Shown here piece after piece: positions 47,550 to 56,117 of a stretch of 64,000 nucleotides of DNA (positions within the stretch are counted from its first letter, which is position 1; each line of letters begins with the position of its first letter). The notes beneath the pieces were generated by a model. It was not told the DNA's origin. It ran no database searches and was given only the letters and a program-made list of their open reading frames with translations. The DNA is taken from assembly GCA_963778675.1 (NCBI GenBank), contig CAVZVI010000011.1, positions 1,240,001 through 1,304,000 on the forward strand, in the 5' to 3' direction. Origin of the DNA: CAWCDJ01 sp963778675 (lineage in GTDB: Bacteria; Acidobacteriota; Terriglobia; Bryobacterales; Bryobacteraceae). The position numbers and the translations under genes were made by a program.

Positions 47550-48581
47550 ATGAGCACCGCTTTTCGCGCAACCACGCCGGCGGATGAGGCCCGGCTCATC
47601 GCATTCCTGGCCCGCGTGTTCTCTGCCAGTCCAACGGCTGCATTCCTGGAGCCCTCCGTGATGCGCTGGAAGTATTGGATCTCGCGGGAAGGTTACCCCG
47701 AGCCGCGGAGCTATGTCCTCGAGCGCAACGAGAGGATCGTCGCACACGCGGGGCTCTGGCCGGTCGTGCTGAACGGGCCCAGCGGCACTTCGAGGGGCGT
47801 GCACCTAATGGATTGGGCTTCCGCTCCTGAGGCGCCCGGTTGTGGCCTGGCTCTAGTGCGCCGACTGCTTGCGATGTTTGACTTTCTGTATGGGATCGGT
47901 GGTACGCAAATGACGCGGAAGGTCCTGCCCGCTCTCGGGTTTCAGCGGGTCCTCGATTTCTGGACGGCCGCACGGCCGCTCCGTGTCTTTCAGCAGATGC
48001 GATCACACCAGTCTTTCGGCTGGAAACTGCCTGCCCGGTGTGTCCGGAATTTCGTTTGGTCCCGGACGCCCAATACAACGCATACAGCGGGATGGACAAT
48101 CAAGGCGGCAGATCTGAACGGGACGGAGTCCGAATTAACCACCGCCGGCTGTCCCGATCGGGCCGCGCGTCCGAATGCCTTCTTTCGATACCTCCAGAAA
48201 TGCCCTGACGCCGTTGTCCGTGTCTTTGACATCCACAATGGCGGCCGCAACGAAGGCAGGGTGGCGATGAGCTTCGTAAGGAATCAGGCACGACTTCTGG
48301 GCCTGTGGCCGACCAGTCCTTCGTCAGAAGGGTTACGTGCGGCCTATGCGCTGGCCCAGCAGGCCGCGCGGAACACAGGCTGCGCCTTCGAAATCACTGC
48401 TGCGGGATCTACTGCCGCCAGTGAGCAAGCCGCGGCCGACTCGGGCTTTCGTATCATGAGGCGCGATCCGGTCTACCTGCTGCGCCGAAACGGCAATCTG
48501 CCTCCCATCCCATTTGAGTTTCAGATGGCCGACAACGACGCCGGTTTTCTGAACGGAGGCAGGCCGGAGTTCCTCACTTGA
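47550..48581 (+). CDS. GNAT-like acyltransferase, paralogue B
   Basis: 343 residues. A GNAT-like N-terminal half opens TTPADEARLIAFLARVFS and continues RWKYWISREG, ERIVAHAGLWPVVL, VHLMDWASAPEAPGCGLALV and MTRKVLPALGFQRV, parallel to the minus-strand gene at 45.3-46.4 kb. The second half has a further acyltransferase-like alpha/beta pattern ending FEFQMADNDAGFLNGGRPEF, a tail seen in exopolysaccharide-associated members. Divergent from the deacetylase with 173 bases between the starts. Role: probably acyl transfer to an envelope polymer precursor. Confidence 0.7.
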   Translation: MSTAFRATTPADEARLIAFLARVFSASPTAAFLEPSVMRWKYWISREGYPEPRSYVLERNERIVAHAGLWPVVLNGPSGTSRGVHLMDWASAPEAPGCGLALVRRLLAMFDFLYGIGGTQMTRKVLPALGFQRVLDFWTAARPLRVFQQMRSHQSFGWKLPARCVRNFVWSRTPNTTHTAGWTIKAADLNGTESELTTAGCPDRAARPNAFFRYLQKCPDAVVRVFDIHNGGRNEGRVAMSFVRNQARLLGLWPTSPSSEGLRAAYALAQQAARNTGCAFEITAAGSTAASEQAAADSGFRIMRRDPVYLLRRNGNLPPIPFEFQMADNDAGFLNGGRPEFLT

Positions 48582-48821
48582 TCCTGAGCCGGCCAGCGGC
48601 TCGCGAATTCCGCGTGAAGTATCATCGTGAAAGACGAAATGCCTCCAACATCCTCAAAGTCACCCGGGATGCCGGATCCGCGGTTCAAGAGCCGCCGCAG
48701 GCTCCACTGCGGCCGCACGCGGCACGAAAGGTCAGGTGCTGATTTGAGGGCCGGTGCACCGGGCGGCCGAAGACCCGGGATGTGGTGCCGCCCCGGCGGA
48801 TGGGTGAGTGAGGGCTGAACT

Positions 48822-49580
48822 GTGGAGAACATGTTTGCTCTCTCAGGCAGGATGCTCATTACAGGTGGCACAAGAGGGATTGGTCGTGCGATTTCACTGC
48901 GTTTTGCCAGGGCGGGAGCGTCGGTAATCGCGAACTACCTTCGAAATCAAAAAGCAGCGGATGAACTCAAGGCCGCGGCCGAGCGGGACGGATTGAGTAT
49001 CCAACTCTGTCGCGCCGATCTCACCAGCCCCCAGGGCCTGGAGCAGATCTCAAGGTCCATCCAAGATGGCGACGAGCCCCTGACCGGGTTGGTCCATTGT
49101 GCGGCGACTGGTGTACATCGTCCTTTTTCCGAACTTACGACACGCCATTTTGACTGGACGTTTGCACTCAATGTGCGGGCCTTCTTCGAATTGACGAAGG
49201 CTCTCCGCTGCCGGTTTTCAGAACGATCCAGCATCCTGGCCGTCAGTTCGATGGGTGCCGCCCGCGCCTTGCCGCATTATTCGGTGGTCGGGTCATCGAA
49301 AGGCGCGCTCGAAGCGCTCGCCCGGCATCTTGCGGTCGAATTGGCGCCGGAGGGTATTCGCGTAAATATTCTCGTACCCGGCACGGTGGCGACCGAGGCA
49401 TGGCTGGTGATCCCGAACGCTCAGGACCGGATCGCCGCTTCAACGGAGCGCACCCCGATTCGGCGCCTCGTCACGCCCGAGGAAGTGGCATGGGCTGCCC
49501 AATTCCTCTGTTCAGATGCGGCGGCGGGGGTCATCGGGCAGACCTTGGTCGTGGACGGTGGGGCAGGGATCGTGGCATGA
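48822..49580 (+). CDS. fabL: Enoyl-ACP reductase, FabL type (SDR)
   Basis: 252 residues; GTG 48822 is preceded by GAGGG, and ATG 48831 is an alternative. The SDR cofactor motif ITGGTRGIGRAI is at ~13-24. The active site HYSVVGSSKGALEALARHLA has Tyr153 and Lys160, spacing Y-x6-K, which marks enoyl-ACP reductases rather than the Y-x3-K of ketoreductases. The C-terminal IGQTLVVDGG is also FabL-like. It would reduce a trans-2-enoyl chain with NADPH. First gene of the six-gene plus-strand acyl cluster. A FabG-like ketoreductase is the less likely alternative. Confidence 0.82.
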   Translation: MENMFALSGRMLITGGTRGIGRAISLRFARAGASVIANYLRNQKAADELKAAAERDGLSIQLCRADLTSPQGLEQISRSIQDGDEPLTGLVHCAATGVHRPFSELTTRHFDWTFALNVRAFFELTKALRCRFSERSSILAVSSMGAARALPHYSVVGSSKGALEALARHLAVELAPEGIRVNILVPGTVATEAWLVIPNAQDRIAASTERTPIRRLVTPEEVAWAAQFLCSDAAAGVIGQTLVVDGGAGIVA

Positions 49581-49698
49581 TATGGCGGTTTCGGCCGTTT
49601 CCCATCGGTAATGGAGGACCACCTCTCCGCCTAAATTGGCTGGACAACCGGATGTGAGCTGGACTGATTCGATATCCTTAGGTGAGGCCAAATAGAGA

Positions 49699-49950
49699 AT
49701 GAATAATGTTCTGACCAGAGTTCAGGAAGTCTTCCATGAGGCATTCGGAATCGACGCACAACTCATTTCCTTGGGGACCACCCCAAGCGATGTACCGCAT
49801 TGGGACTCGGTAGGTCATCTGGACCTGGCAAGCAGGTTGGAACGAGCTTTTGGCATCACTTTTGACATCGACGATCTCATGGAGATGGAGGATGTACGCG
49901 AGATCGTAAGGATCGTCGATTCGAAACTGAAGACGCAGATGAGGAGCTGA
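49699..49950 (+). CDS. Discrete acyl carrier protein
   Basis: 83 residues. The attachment site WDSVGHL (Ser37) is the normal phosphopantetheine serine, with acidic helix ITFDIDDLMEMEDV after it. Overlaps the following ligase by a single base (TGATG at 49948-49952), so it is translationally coupled to it. A dedicated carrier for the chain handled by the ligase and the LuxE/LuxC-type pair is the likely role. The phosphopantetheinyl transferase at 55.4-56.1 kb could activate it. Confidence 0.93.
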   Translation: MNNVLTRVQEVFHEAFGIDAQLISLGTTPSDVPHWDSVGHLDLASRLERAFGITFDIDDLMEMEDVREIVRIVDSKLKTQMRS

Positions 49951-51431
49951 TGGCTGCAAGCCCAGAATGCAATTTCGCCGGGCGGTTAGCGAACCGATTG
50001 GGGAAGCGCTCTTACCTGATTGATGCGGCCACCGGCGAAACCATTCTTCCCTCGGACCTTCGTCAACTCGTCCCCGCCTACGGGGCACATCTCCTTTCGA
50101 CCGGGTTGAGAGCCGGCGATCGAATACTCGTTGGTTGTGCCTTATCACCTCCGAGCAGCATAGTTTACCTGGCGGCAATGTACGCTGGCCTGGTGCCTAT
50201 CCCGGTGGAGGAAAGTGTTCTGACTTCATCAATAGGCGTCCTGGTGAAACGAACCGGCGCAAGGGCTGTGTGGACGGAAAAGAGCGCCCGGTTTGACGGC
50301 ATTCCTGAAGTGCGATTCCGGGCACTCCATGGCCACCCCGTGGAGACGAAAGGGGATCCGATACCGCCTGCCCCCTGTGAGGCGAGCGATCTCGCCGTGC
50401 TGGTCGCCACATCCGGTTCTACGGGTTTGCCACGGTTCGTGATGATCACCCACGGGAACCTGATCGCTAATACGGAGGCGATCATACGCAGCCAACACCT
50501 GCTAAACGATGAACTGGCGGCGCTCATCCTGCCACTCAGTTATTGCTTTGGCGCCAGCGTCCTGCACACCCACCTTTATCAAGGTGGAGGAGTCGTATTT
50601 GACCGCCGCTTCATATTTCCCGACAAGGTGCTCCGTGCGATCAATAAGTACGAATGCACAACATTCGCCGGGGTTCCGACCGTGTATAACATCCTGCTGC
50701 GGCGGTCGAATATCCGGTCTCTCGGGATGCCCACCCTGCGACGATTCCTGCAGGCGGGTGGGCCGCTTGCCGCGGAACGTGTAGCAGAAATGCGCTCCAC
50801 TGTTCCGGCTGCTAAGTTTTACGTGATGTACGGTCAGACGGAGGCGACCGCCCGGATCTCCTGTCTCGATCCCGGAGATTCGGACGAGAGATTGGGCAGC
50901 GTAGGACGCCCATTAGACAATCTGACTGTTCGCATCGTCGACGAAGACGGGACGGATCTCCCCTCCGGTCGGGTCGGCGAGATTATTGTCAAGGGCCCAT
51001 CGATCGCCGTGGGATATCTCAATGAACCGGAAGAGAGCCATTGCGTCTTCAAAGATGGATGGCTGCGAACCGGTGACTTGGGCCATCTGGACGCGGATGG
51101 ATACATCTGGATTGACGGGCGTAAGGGTGCGTTTCTCAAAATGCGAGGAGTGCGAGTGAGCTTTGCGGAGGTCGAAGCGAAGGTAGAGGCTGTGCCTGGT
51201 GTCTACGAATGTGCAGCCGCTGCCGTGGAGCACCCGGAAGTCGGCGAGGCCCTGGTGCTGTATATTGTGCCTGCCAGGGAAGCGCGCGAGGTGGTCGATC
51301 AGGTGCGCCGCAGCCTACCCACATATTGGACTTGTGAATCGATAAACGTCGTTCCGGAGATACCCAAGACGGCCCGTGGCAAGGTATCGCGAGCTTTCCT
51401 GTCGCCGAAGGCGATCGGAACCTATGAATGA
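49950..51431 (+). CDS. Acyl-AMP ligase (ANL superfamily)
   Basis: 493 residues. Adenylation motifs are present in order: VATSGSTGLPRFVMITHGN (A3; Arg in place of the usual Lys after Pro), MYGQTEATARIS (A5), GWLRTGDLGHLDADGYIWI (A7), RKGAFLKMRGVRVSFAEVE (A8) and the C-terminal PKTARGKVSR with the catalytic Lys. It would activate a carboxylate, probably a fatty acid, and load the adjacent ACP or coenzyme A. It overlaps the LuxE-type gene by 8 bases. Chain length and acceptor are not readable. Confidence 0.9.
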   Translation: MAASPECNFAGRLANRLGKRSYLIDAATGETILPSDLRQLVPAYGAHLLSTGLRAGDRILVGCALSPPSSIVYLAAMYAGLVPIPVEESVLTSSIGVLVKRTGARAVWTEKSARFDGIPEVRFRALHGHPVETKGDPIPPAPCEASDLAVLVATSGSTGLPRFVMITHGNLIANTEAIIRSQHLLNDELAALILPLSYCFGASVLHTHLYQGGGVVFDRRFIFPDKVLRAINKYECTTFAGVPTVYNILLRRSNIRSLGMPTLRRFLQAGGPLAAERVAEMRSTVPAAKFYVMYGQTEATARISCLDPGDSDERLGSVGRPLDNLTVRIVDEDGTDLPSGRVGEIIVKGPSIAVGYLNEPEESHCVFKDGWLRTGDLGHLDADGYIWIDGRKGAFLKMRGVRVSFAEVEAKVEAVPGVYECAAAAVEHPEVGEALVLYIVPAREAREVVDQVRRSLPTYWTCESINVVPEIPKTARGKVSRAFLSPKAIGTYE

Positions 51432-52572
51432 CCTGGGACAGAGGATAGACCGGTTGCTGGCGATTCCGCCATACGGCTTGCCCCCCGAAGAATGCGAATC
51501 CGCACTTCTGGAGTTGTTGAAGGATGAGTTGGAGTACGCGTGCGGCAGGAACCCCGGATACAAAAATTACGTGCAGCACTGGCCCGTGGGCATGCACTCT
51601 GCGCGGAGACTCGCCGACCTCCCCTATCTGCCCGTTCGGCTGCTGAAAGGGGAGGCGCCGTTGTCCCTCGTAGCGCCGTCTCAAATTAGACGGACCCTGA
51701 CGTCGAGCTCCACGACGGGGCAAATGCCGAGCAGGATTGCCGTTGATTCGTTGACTGCGAGGCGCATGACCAAAGGCGTCATCGCAATCGCCAGAGACTT
51801 CATAGGTTCGACCCGAAGACCCTGCCTGGTTGTCGACGTGGCGGACGCGATTGGAAGCGGTCCGGAGCTGGGAGCGAGAGGCGCCGCCATAAATGGCCTT
51901 CTGCCATTTGCCAGTGAGACCACCTATTGTCTGAAACCAGGTAAGGCTGGCGATCTTATCCTGGATCGGGATGAGCTCCTGCATTTTGCGGAGTCTCGGC
52001 GTGGGTCTCTTGTGCTGGTTTATGGTTTCACCTACATTCTTTGGGAGTACTTGGTGAAGCCGTTGATCTCCGAGGGCATTTGCCTCGGGATGCCCGATGT
52101 CCACATACTGCACAGCGGCGGCTGGAAGTTACTGCAAGAGCAAGCGGTGGATGCAAAATCCTTCAACGCGGGGTTGGCTCGCGTCTTCGGCTGTTCCTCT
52201 GATCGCGTCATCGATTTTTACGGCATGGTAGAGAACGTGGGCGTCATTTACCCGGATTGCGCTGAGGGCAACAAGCATGTTCCGGTGTTTGGAGATGTCA
52301 TCGTGCGGAGCCCTCTGACGCTCGAGCCGGTTGCAGAAGGGGAGCGAGGGATCATTCAAGTTTGCAGCATTTTGCCGACTAGCTTTCCCGGGCACCTTCT
52401 TCTCACGGACGACATTGCTGAGCTTGTACATTATGACGGGTGTCCTTGCGGGAGACGCCGAACGTGCTTCCGGTTTGTGGGGCGGGTGCCGAGGGCCGAA
52501 CTGCGTGGCTGTGGAAACATCGAACGGAAGCGACAGCAGGACAGCGGATATTCGAGAGACATCGATGAGTGA
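51424..52572 (+). CDS. LuxE-type acyl-protein synthetase
   Basis: 382 residues from ATG 51424. Matches the LuxE/PaaK-like acyl-protein synthetase family: TLTSSSTTGQMPSRIAVDS is the nucleotide-binding loop, VLVYGFTYILWEYLVKPL and HILHSGGWKLLQEQAV follow, and the C-terminus has HYDGCPCGRRRTCFRFVGRV with RAELRGCGNI. In lux systems LuxE activates a fatty acid as acyl-AMP and passes it to LuxC. It overlaps its neighbours by 8 bases on both sides. No LuxA/LuxB luciferase is in the window, so a bioluminescence role is unlikely. Confidence 0.9.
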   Translation: MNDLGQRIDRLLAIPPYGLPPEECESALLELLKDELEYACGRNPGYKNYVQHWPVGMHSARRLADLPYLPVRLLKGEAPLSLVAPSQIRRTLTSSSTTGQMPSRIAVDSLTARRMTKGVIAIARDFIGSTRRPCLVVDVADAIGSGPELGARGAAINGLLPFASETTYCLKPGKAGDLILDRDELLHFAESRRGSLVLVYGFTYILWEYLVKPLISEGICLGMPDVHILHSGGWKLLQEQAVDAKSFNAGLARVFGCSSDRVIDFYGMVENVGVIYPDCAEGNKHVPVFGDVIVRSPLTLEPVAEGERGIIQVCSILPTSFPGHLLLTDDIAELVHYDGCPCGRRRTCFRFVGRVPRAELRGCGNIERKRQQDSGYSRDIDE

Positions 52573-53830
52573 TGTCATTCGCGTTATCGACATGCCCGCG
52601 GAGATATCGGTCGCCGCGAAGGCGCTTCGTGAGAGCCTCGGTTCGGCGGAGATCACCGCGGATGCGGTTCTGGACGTATTCGAGGCCTGGGCTGCTGCTT
52701 TGGGCGCGCACGAAATAGCTGACATACCCGGCGTGCAGTTCCTGCGCATGTGGTTAAGGCGCAGCACCCTGGAGCCTGTCGTCATCAGGGAACTGGGGCA
52801 CGGTGGGCTTCGTGGGGCATGGCTGGAGGACGGTCGCGCCAAGCTGAAGGCGTACCCTCTTGGCTTGGTTGGCCACTGGCCGGCCGGGAATGTAGAGATC
52901 CAGCCGGTTCTATCGATGACGTGCGCCCTTCTGGGAGGCAACGCCTCATTGGTGCGCATCCCCGCCGCACTCCGCGACCAGACACAACGGCTAATGGAGA
53001 AACTGGATGAATGCGACAGCAATCGTATCCTGACTCGGCGCATTTTCATGCCGGTCTTCGATCATTCCCGTCGCGATCTGCACGAAGCGATGGCTCGAGC
53101 CGTCGATGGGGCGATGATATGGGGGAGCGCGGAAGCCGTCCTGCAGGTCCGGAGCCTGCCATTTCCGCATTGGGCCAAGCTGGCTGTTTTCGGCCCGAGA
53201 ATATCCGTTGCGGCGATGGACGCGGGTTCCTGGTCGAGCATCCGGGAGCGGGAGTCCTGGTGCCGGCGTATCGCTCGGGACGTCTGGCAGTTTGATCAAC
53301 AAGCTTGTTCATCTCCGCATGTGCTCTTCCTGGAAAAACGGCCTGGCCATTCCTGCGACGAGCTCGTGCAAGCGCTCAAGGCAGCATTCGAATCGGAGAA
53401 CCGCCTCCACCCGAGGCGAGCGATCCATGCCGGTTTGACTACTGCCATATGCCAGGCCCGCGCCTCCTGGTTGCTGGACAATATTGCAAACCGTGCTGTT
53501 TTCACCCAGGGCCCGGACTGGACGCTTCTCCTGGGAAGCGGCCCGAGAATGCCGGCCCCAACGCAAGGGAAGACGCTGGGCGTCCTTGAGGTCGATGACC
53601 TATTTGATGCTGTTGAACAACTTGACGGAAATGTGCAAACACTCGGGCTGGGCATGTCCGATCCGCAGCGGGAGGCGACGCTCGTTTCGGTGGCCGCAAG
53701 AAGAGGGGTGGACAGAATCGTGAAACTCGGGCGCATGCACGTCTTTGCCCCGCCGTGGGATGGTGTCGATCTCGTCAGGCCCATGGTGCGCGTCGTTCGG
53801 CACGTGGCATCGATCGAAGGAACAAATTGA
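52565..53830 (+). CDS. LuxC-type acyl reductase (aldehyde-forming)
   Basis: 421 residues from ATG 52565. The aldehyde-dehydrogenase-like LuxC family: GLVGHWPAGNVEIQPVLSM in the nucleotide-binding region and FDQQACSSPHVLFLE with the acyl-accepting Cys248. It would reduce a thioester-bound acyl group to a fatty aldehyde with NADPH. Directly coupled to LuxE by an 8-base overlap, the usual functional pair. In this cluster the aldehyde may be an intermediate of a lipid or polyketide-like product. A substrate from the discrete ACP is plausible. Confidence 0.9.
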   Translation: MSDVIRVIDMPAEISVAAKALRESLGSAEITADAVLDVFEAWAAALGAHEIADIPGVQFLRMWLRRSTLEPVVIRELGHGGLRGAWLEDGRAKLKAYPLGLVGHWPAGNVEIQPVLSMTCALLGGNASLVRIPAALRDQTQRLMEKLDECDSNRILTRRIFMPVFDHSRRDLHEAMARAVDGAMIWGSAEAVLQVRSLPFPHWAKLAVFGPRISVAAMDAGSWSSIRERESWCRRIARDVWQFDQQACSSPHVLFLEKRPGHSCDELVQALKAAFESENRLHPRRAIHAGLTTAICQARASWLLDNIANRAVFTQGPDWTLLLGSGPRMPAPTQGKTLGVLEVDDLFDAVEQLDGNVQTLGLGMSDPQREATLVSVAARRGVDRIVKLGRMHVFAPPWDGVDLVRPMVRVVRHVASIEGTN

Positions 53831-53846
53831 AGGAAGGACGGAATCA

Positions 53847-54746
53847 ATGGCAGATGCCGGAAGATTTTTGGAGGCTATGGACCGGAAGGCGAAGAGGTTT
53901 GCGCAGCCGGCACGGGCAACGGTCGAAGCCAACCAGGATCTGTGTTCGTGGGTACTGGATCCTTTGGCCCGATGGGCTCAGGCCGCCTATGGAGATCGCG
54001 CATTTGACGAAGCGGCGCGAGGATATGCTGCGTACTGTTTGGGCGTTGCGAAATCGCAGCAAGTCTACGAACAGGCGGGCAAGTATACTCCCCAGGACTT
54101 AGCCGATGTCGTCTCGGCCGTCTACGAAGATGAGGGATACATGGTACCGTACATGTGGGCGGCCATCCTCATCTATCCGTTTTGGCCCTCGATAGTCAGA
54201 CACATCGCACTCTACCGGGATGAGTTCCTGAGATCATTGCCCCCTAACGCCCGAGTTATCGAGTTGGCGTCGGGACACGGCGTTCTCTCATTACTTGCCG
54301 CCGAGGAACGGCCGGACATCCGGCTCGAAGGAATCGATATCAGCCCACCGGCAGTCGCCGTCGCCAATCGTATCCTGGATGCCTCCGGACACACCGGACG
54401 GGTCAGGTTCGAGGTGAAGGACGCCCTGGCAATCGAAGATGGCAACAACGCGGGCGAGTATCAGGGGGTTATTGCGGCGATGCTCGCGGAACATTTGGAA
54501 GATCCAAGACCCCTCTTCCGAGCCATATCTCACCTTCTCGCCAAGGACGGCCTGGCTTTCTTCAGCACCGCGATTGAATCCGCCCAGCGAGACCACATCT
54601 ATGAGTTCAACCACGAAAGCCAGCCAGTGGCAATGGCTGAACAAGCAGGTCTCCGCGTAACCCGGCTAATCAGCGACGCCAGTTCTCCGCTTCCCGGCAC
54701 CCGATTCCTTCCGCGCGCTACCGCCATGATCTTGCGCCGGCGCTGA
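53847..54746 (+). CDS. SAM-dependent methyltransferase
   Basis: 299 residues from ATG 53847, with AAGGAAGGA upstream. The Rossmann methyltransferase motif VIELASGHGVLSLLAA is followed by LEGIDISPPAVAVANRIL (motif II) and an AEHLEDPRPLFRAISHLLAKDG segment. The ~130-residue N-terminal part is unlike standard class I enzymes and may bind the substrate. Last gene of the acyl cluster, 16 bases after LuxC. It may methylate the aldehyde-derived product, O-, C- or N-; the type is not readable. Confidence 0.85.
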   Translation: MADAGRFLEAMDRKAKRFAQPARATVEANQDLCSWVLDPLARWAQAAYGDRAFDEAARGYAAYCLGVAKSQQVYEQAGKYTPQDLADVVSAVYEDEGYMVPYMWAAILIYPFWPSIVRHIALYRDEFLRSLPPNARVIELASGHGVLSLLAAEERPDIRLEGIDISPPAVAVANRILDASGHTGRVRFEVKDALAIEDGNNAGEYQGVIAAMLAEHLEDPRPLFRAISHLLAKDGLAFFSTAIESAQRDHIYEFNHESQPVAMAEQAGLRVTRLISDASSPLPGTRFLPRATAMILRRR

Positions 54747-54855
54747 GAGGCGCAGATACCGGAAGTTATTCTCGGACCGACGCGAGCGCACAGGTGGTAC
54801 CGGATGTGTCAGGAACGATCTGTCACCCATGTGTCCGGTCCGGACAGTAGCGATA

Positions 54856-54933
54856 TGGCGTCCCCAGGGGGATTCGAACCCCCGTTACCGCCGTGAAAGG
54901 GCGATGTCCTAGGCCGGGCTAGACGATGGGGAC
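54856..54933 (-). tRNA. tRNA-Glu (UUC), CCA encoded
   Basis: Minus-strand gene with a 7-bp acceptor stem (GTCCCCA / TGGGGAC), discriminator G, and encoded CCA. Anticodon loop CTTTCAC gives UUC, and the T-arm GGGGGTTCGAATCCCCC is perfect. It closely resembles bacterial tRNA-Glu. It lies between two convergent biosynthetic operons, with its 3' end toward the LuxE/LuxC-type cluster. Confidence 0.95.
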
Positions 54934-54963
54934 TTGCTGGCCGGATGCAGGCAAACTGCTTCT

Positions 54964-54993
54964 ACTGTAGCTTTCTGAGCACCCTATCGTCAA
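54964..54993 (-). promoter_or_regulatory. Promoter of tRNA-Glu
   Basis: Minus-strand -35 TTGACG (54993-54988) and -10 TACAGT (54969-54964) with an 18-base spacer, about 30 bases before the mature tRNA 5' end. Five of six and four of six matches to consensus. Confidence 0.6.
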
Positions 54994-55065
54994 CTTCGTC
55001 GGACGGGCGGACGTGGTCGCTGGCCCAAGGCCAGGGGAATGAAAATGCGGCGGGGCAGTTGCGGC

Positions 55066-55437
55066 TTACGCGTAGTCGATCGGGTGAGCCTCCAACCAGC
55101 GTGCATCGCGGGCGGCATTCACTTGTCGTACCGCTTGGCGAGTCGCAAGCCCGGTAAACCGTCGTGAGGCCCACGCCAGGGCGGCTCCAACGCCGAGCGC
55201 ACTTCCGATTAGTCCGCCGATTGCCAGATTGGACACGGACTTCCGGTTGGCGATCAGACGGGCGCCCACGATCCCGATGGTGGCACCGATGGCGGTAGGC
55301 GGCCAGACCACCGTCGGCAGGGGCGAGGTGAACACCTTGCCATCGAGTTCGTGCCGGGCTGAACCGATACCGGTCAATCCGGCCTCGAACAGGTATTTGA
55401 AGTAAGCAAGATCGGATTCAAGCGCATGAAGCATCAT
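55066..55437 (-). CDS. Small membrane protein of unknown function
   Basis: 123 residues. Two Gly-rich hydrophobic segments (TAIGATIGIVGARLIA and AIGGLIGSALGVGAALAW) with small-residue spacing like glycine-zipper helices, flanked by charged ends (NAARDARWLEAHPIDYA). No motif I recognise. It starts 4 bases after the stop of the phosphopantetheinyl transferase, so it belongs to the megasynthase operon. It could help export or anchor the product, but that is inference only. Confidence 0.7.
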   Translation of the reverse strand: MMLHALESDLAYFKYLFEAGLTGIGSARHELDGKVFTSPLPTVVWPPTAIGATIGIVGARLIANRKSVSNLAIGGLIGSALGVGAALAWASRRFTGLATRQAVRQVNAARDARWLEAHPIDYA

Positions 55438-55441
55438 GATT

Positions 55442-56113
55442 CTACCGCTCCTCCCGTGTGACGATGACCGTCCGGACCAGGCCGTGCGACTCGCGCCACC
55501 AGCCGTAAAAGCTCCTGCCGCTGACGTGCGCGGTGGTCACTCGATGCCACTCCTCGTCGCTCGTCTGCGGCAAGTCGACACGCGCGGCGTTCACCGAACG
55601 AGTGTCTGAACGAAGCCCGCAACGCAGCGCTTTCAGCGTGCTCTCTTTGGCGCTCCACAACAAGGTCAGGACCTGATCCCGTCTTGCGGCGGGAGTTCGC
55701 GCCACCAGTCTCTGTTCCTCGTCCACGAAATAGTCGGCGAGAAACCCCGGAGTGCGTGGCTCGACCGTTTCAACGTCGCACCCCAGCTCCACGGCGGCCT
55801 CCGCGACAGCACACAATGCGAAACCCCGGCTATGGCTGAGCGAAAGCGCCACAGGCGCAGGTCTTCCGTGGAGAAACACCTCCGGCGCGCCGGAGAGCGC
55901 CGGCCGCAGTTCAATCGCGGCGAACCCCTCCAGGTCAGGCGGAAGGTTCAGATACGCGGTCACTGCGCATTTCGCCGTCCAGCGCCCCAGGAGCCAATCG
56001 GCGCGGCGTTTGGGAACTGGCAGACAATCGCGGCGAACACGTTCGTGCTCGCTCAGCCACCAGTGCCCAAACGGCACGTCACTCGCGCTTTGTTCGCGCC
56101 AGTAGATTCCCAT
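55442..56113 (-). CDS. Sfp-type 4'-phosphopantetheinyl transferase
   Basis: 223 residues, Sfp/Gsp length. Conserved motifs: SLSHSRGFALCAVA, LGCDVETVEPR (the Mg-binding Asp/Glu) and LLWSAKESTLKAL (WxxKEA-type). It transfers phosphopantetheine from coenzyme A to carrier domains. It lies 4 bases after the megasynthase stop, so it probably serves that protein's tandem ACPs, and perhaps the discrete ACP of the neighbouring operon. Confidence 0.93.
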   Translation of the reverse strand: MGIYWREQSASDVPFGHWWLSEHERVRRDCLPVPKRRADWLLGRWTAKCAVTAYLNLPPDLEGFAAIELRPALSGAPEVFLHGRPAPVALSLSHSRGFALCAVAEAAVELGCDVETVEPRTPGFLADYFVDEEQRLVARTPAARRDQVLTLLWSAKESTLKALRCGLRSDTRSVNAARVDLPQTSDEEWHRVTTAHVSGRSFYGWWRESHGLVRTVIVTREER

Positions 56114-56117
56114 TGCG

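Noticed and set aside
48627..48818. 63-codon open frame between the second GNAT gene and fabL
   Set aside because: No recognisable domain, low-complexity Arg/Gly/Pro composition and no convincing ribosome-binding site; the 240-base gap otherwise shows only a weak 6-bp hairpin at 48586-48602.
51424..53830. A bioluminescence (lux) operon
   Set aside because: LuxE and LuxC families are present but no luxA, luxB, luxD or luxG is in the window, and ACP, FabL and methyltransferase partners point elsewhere.
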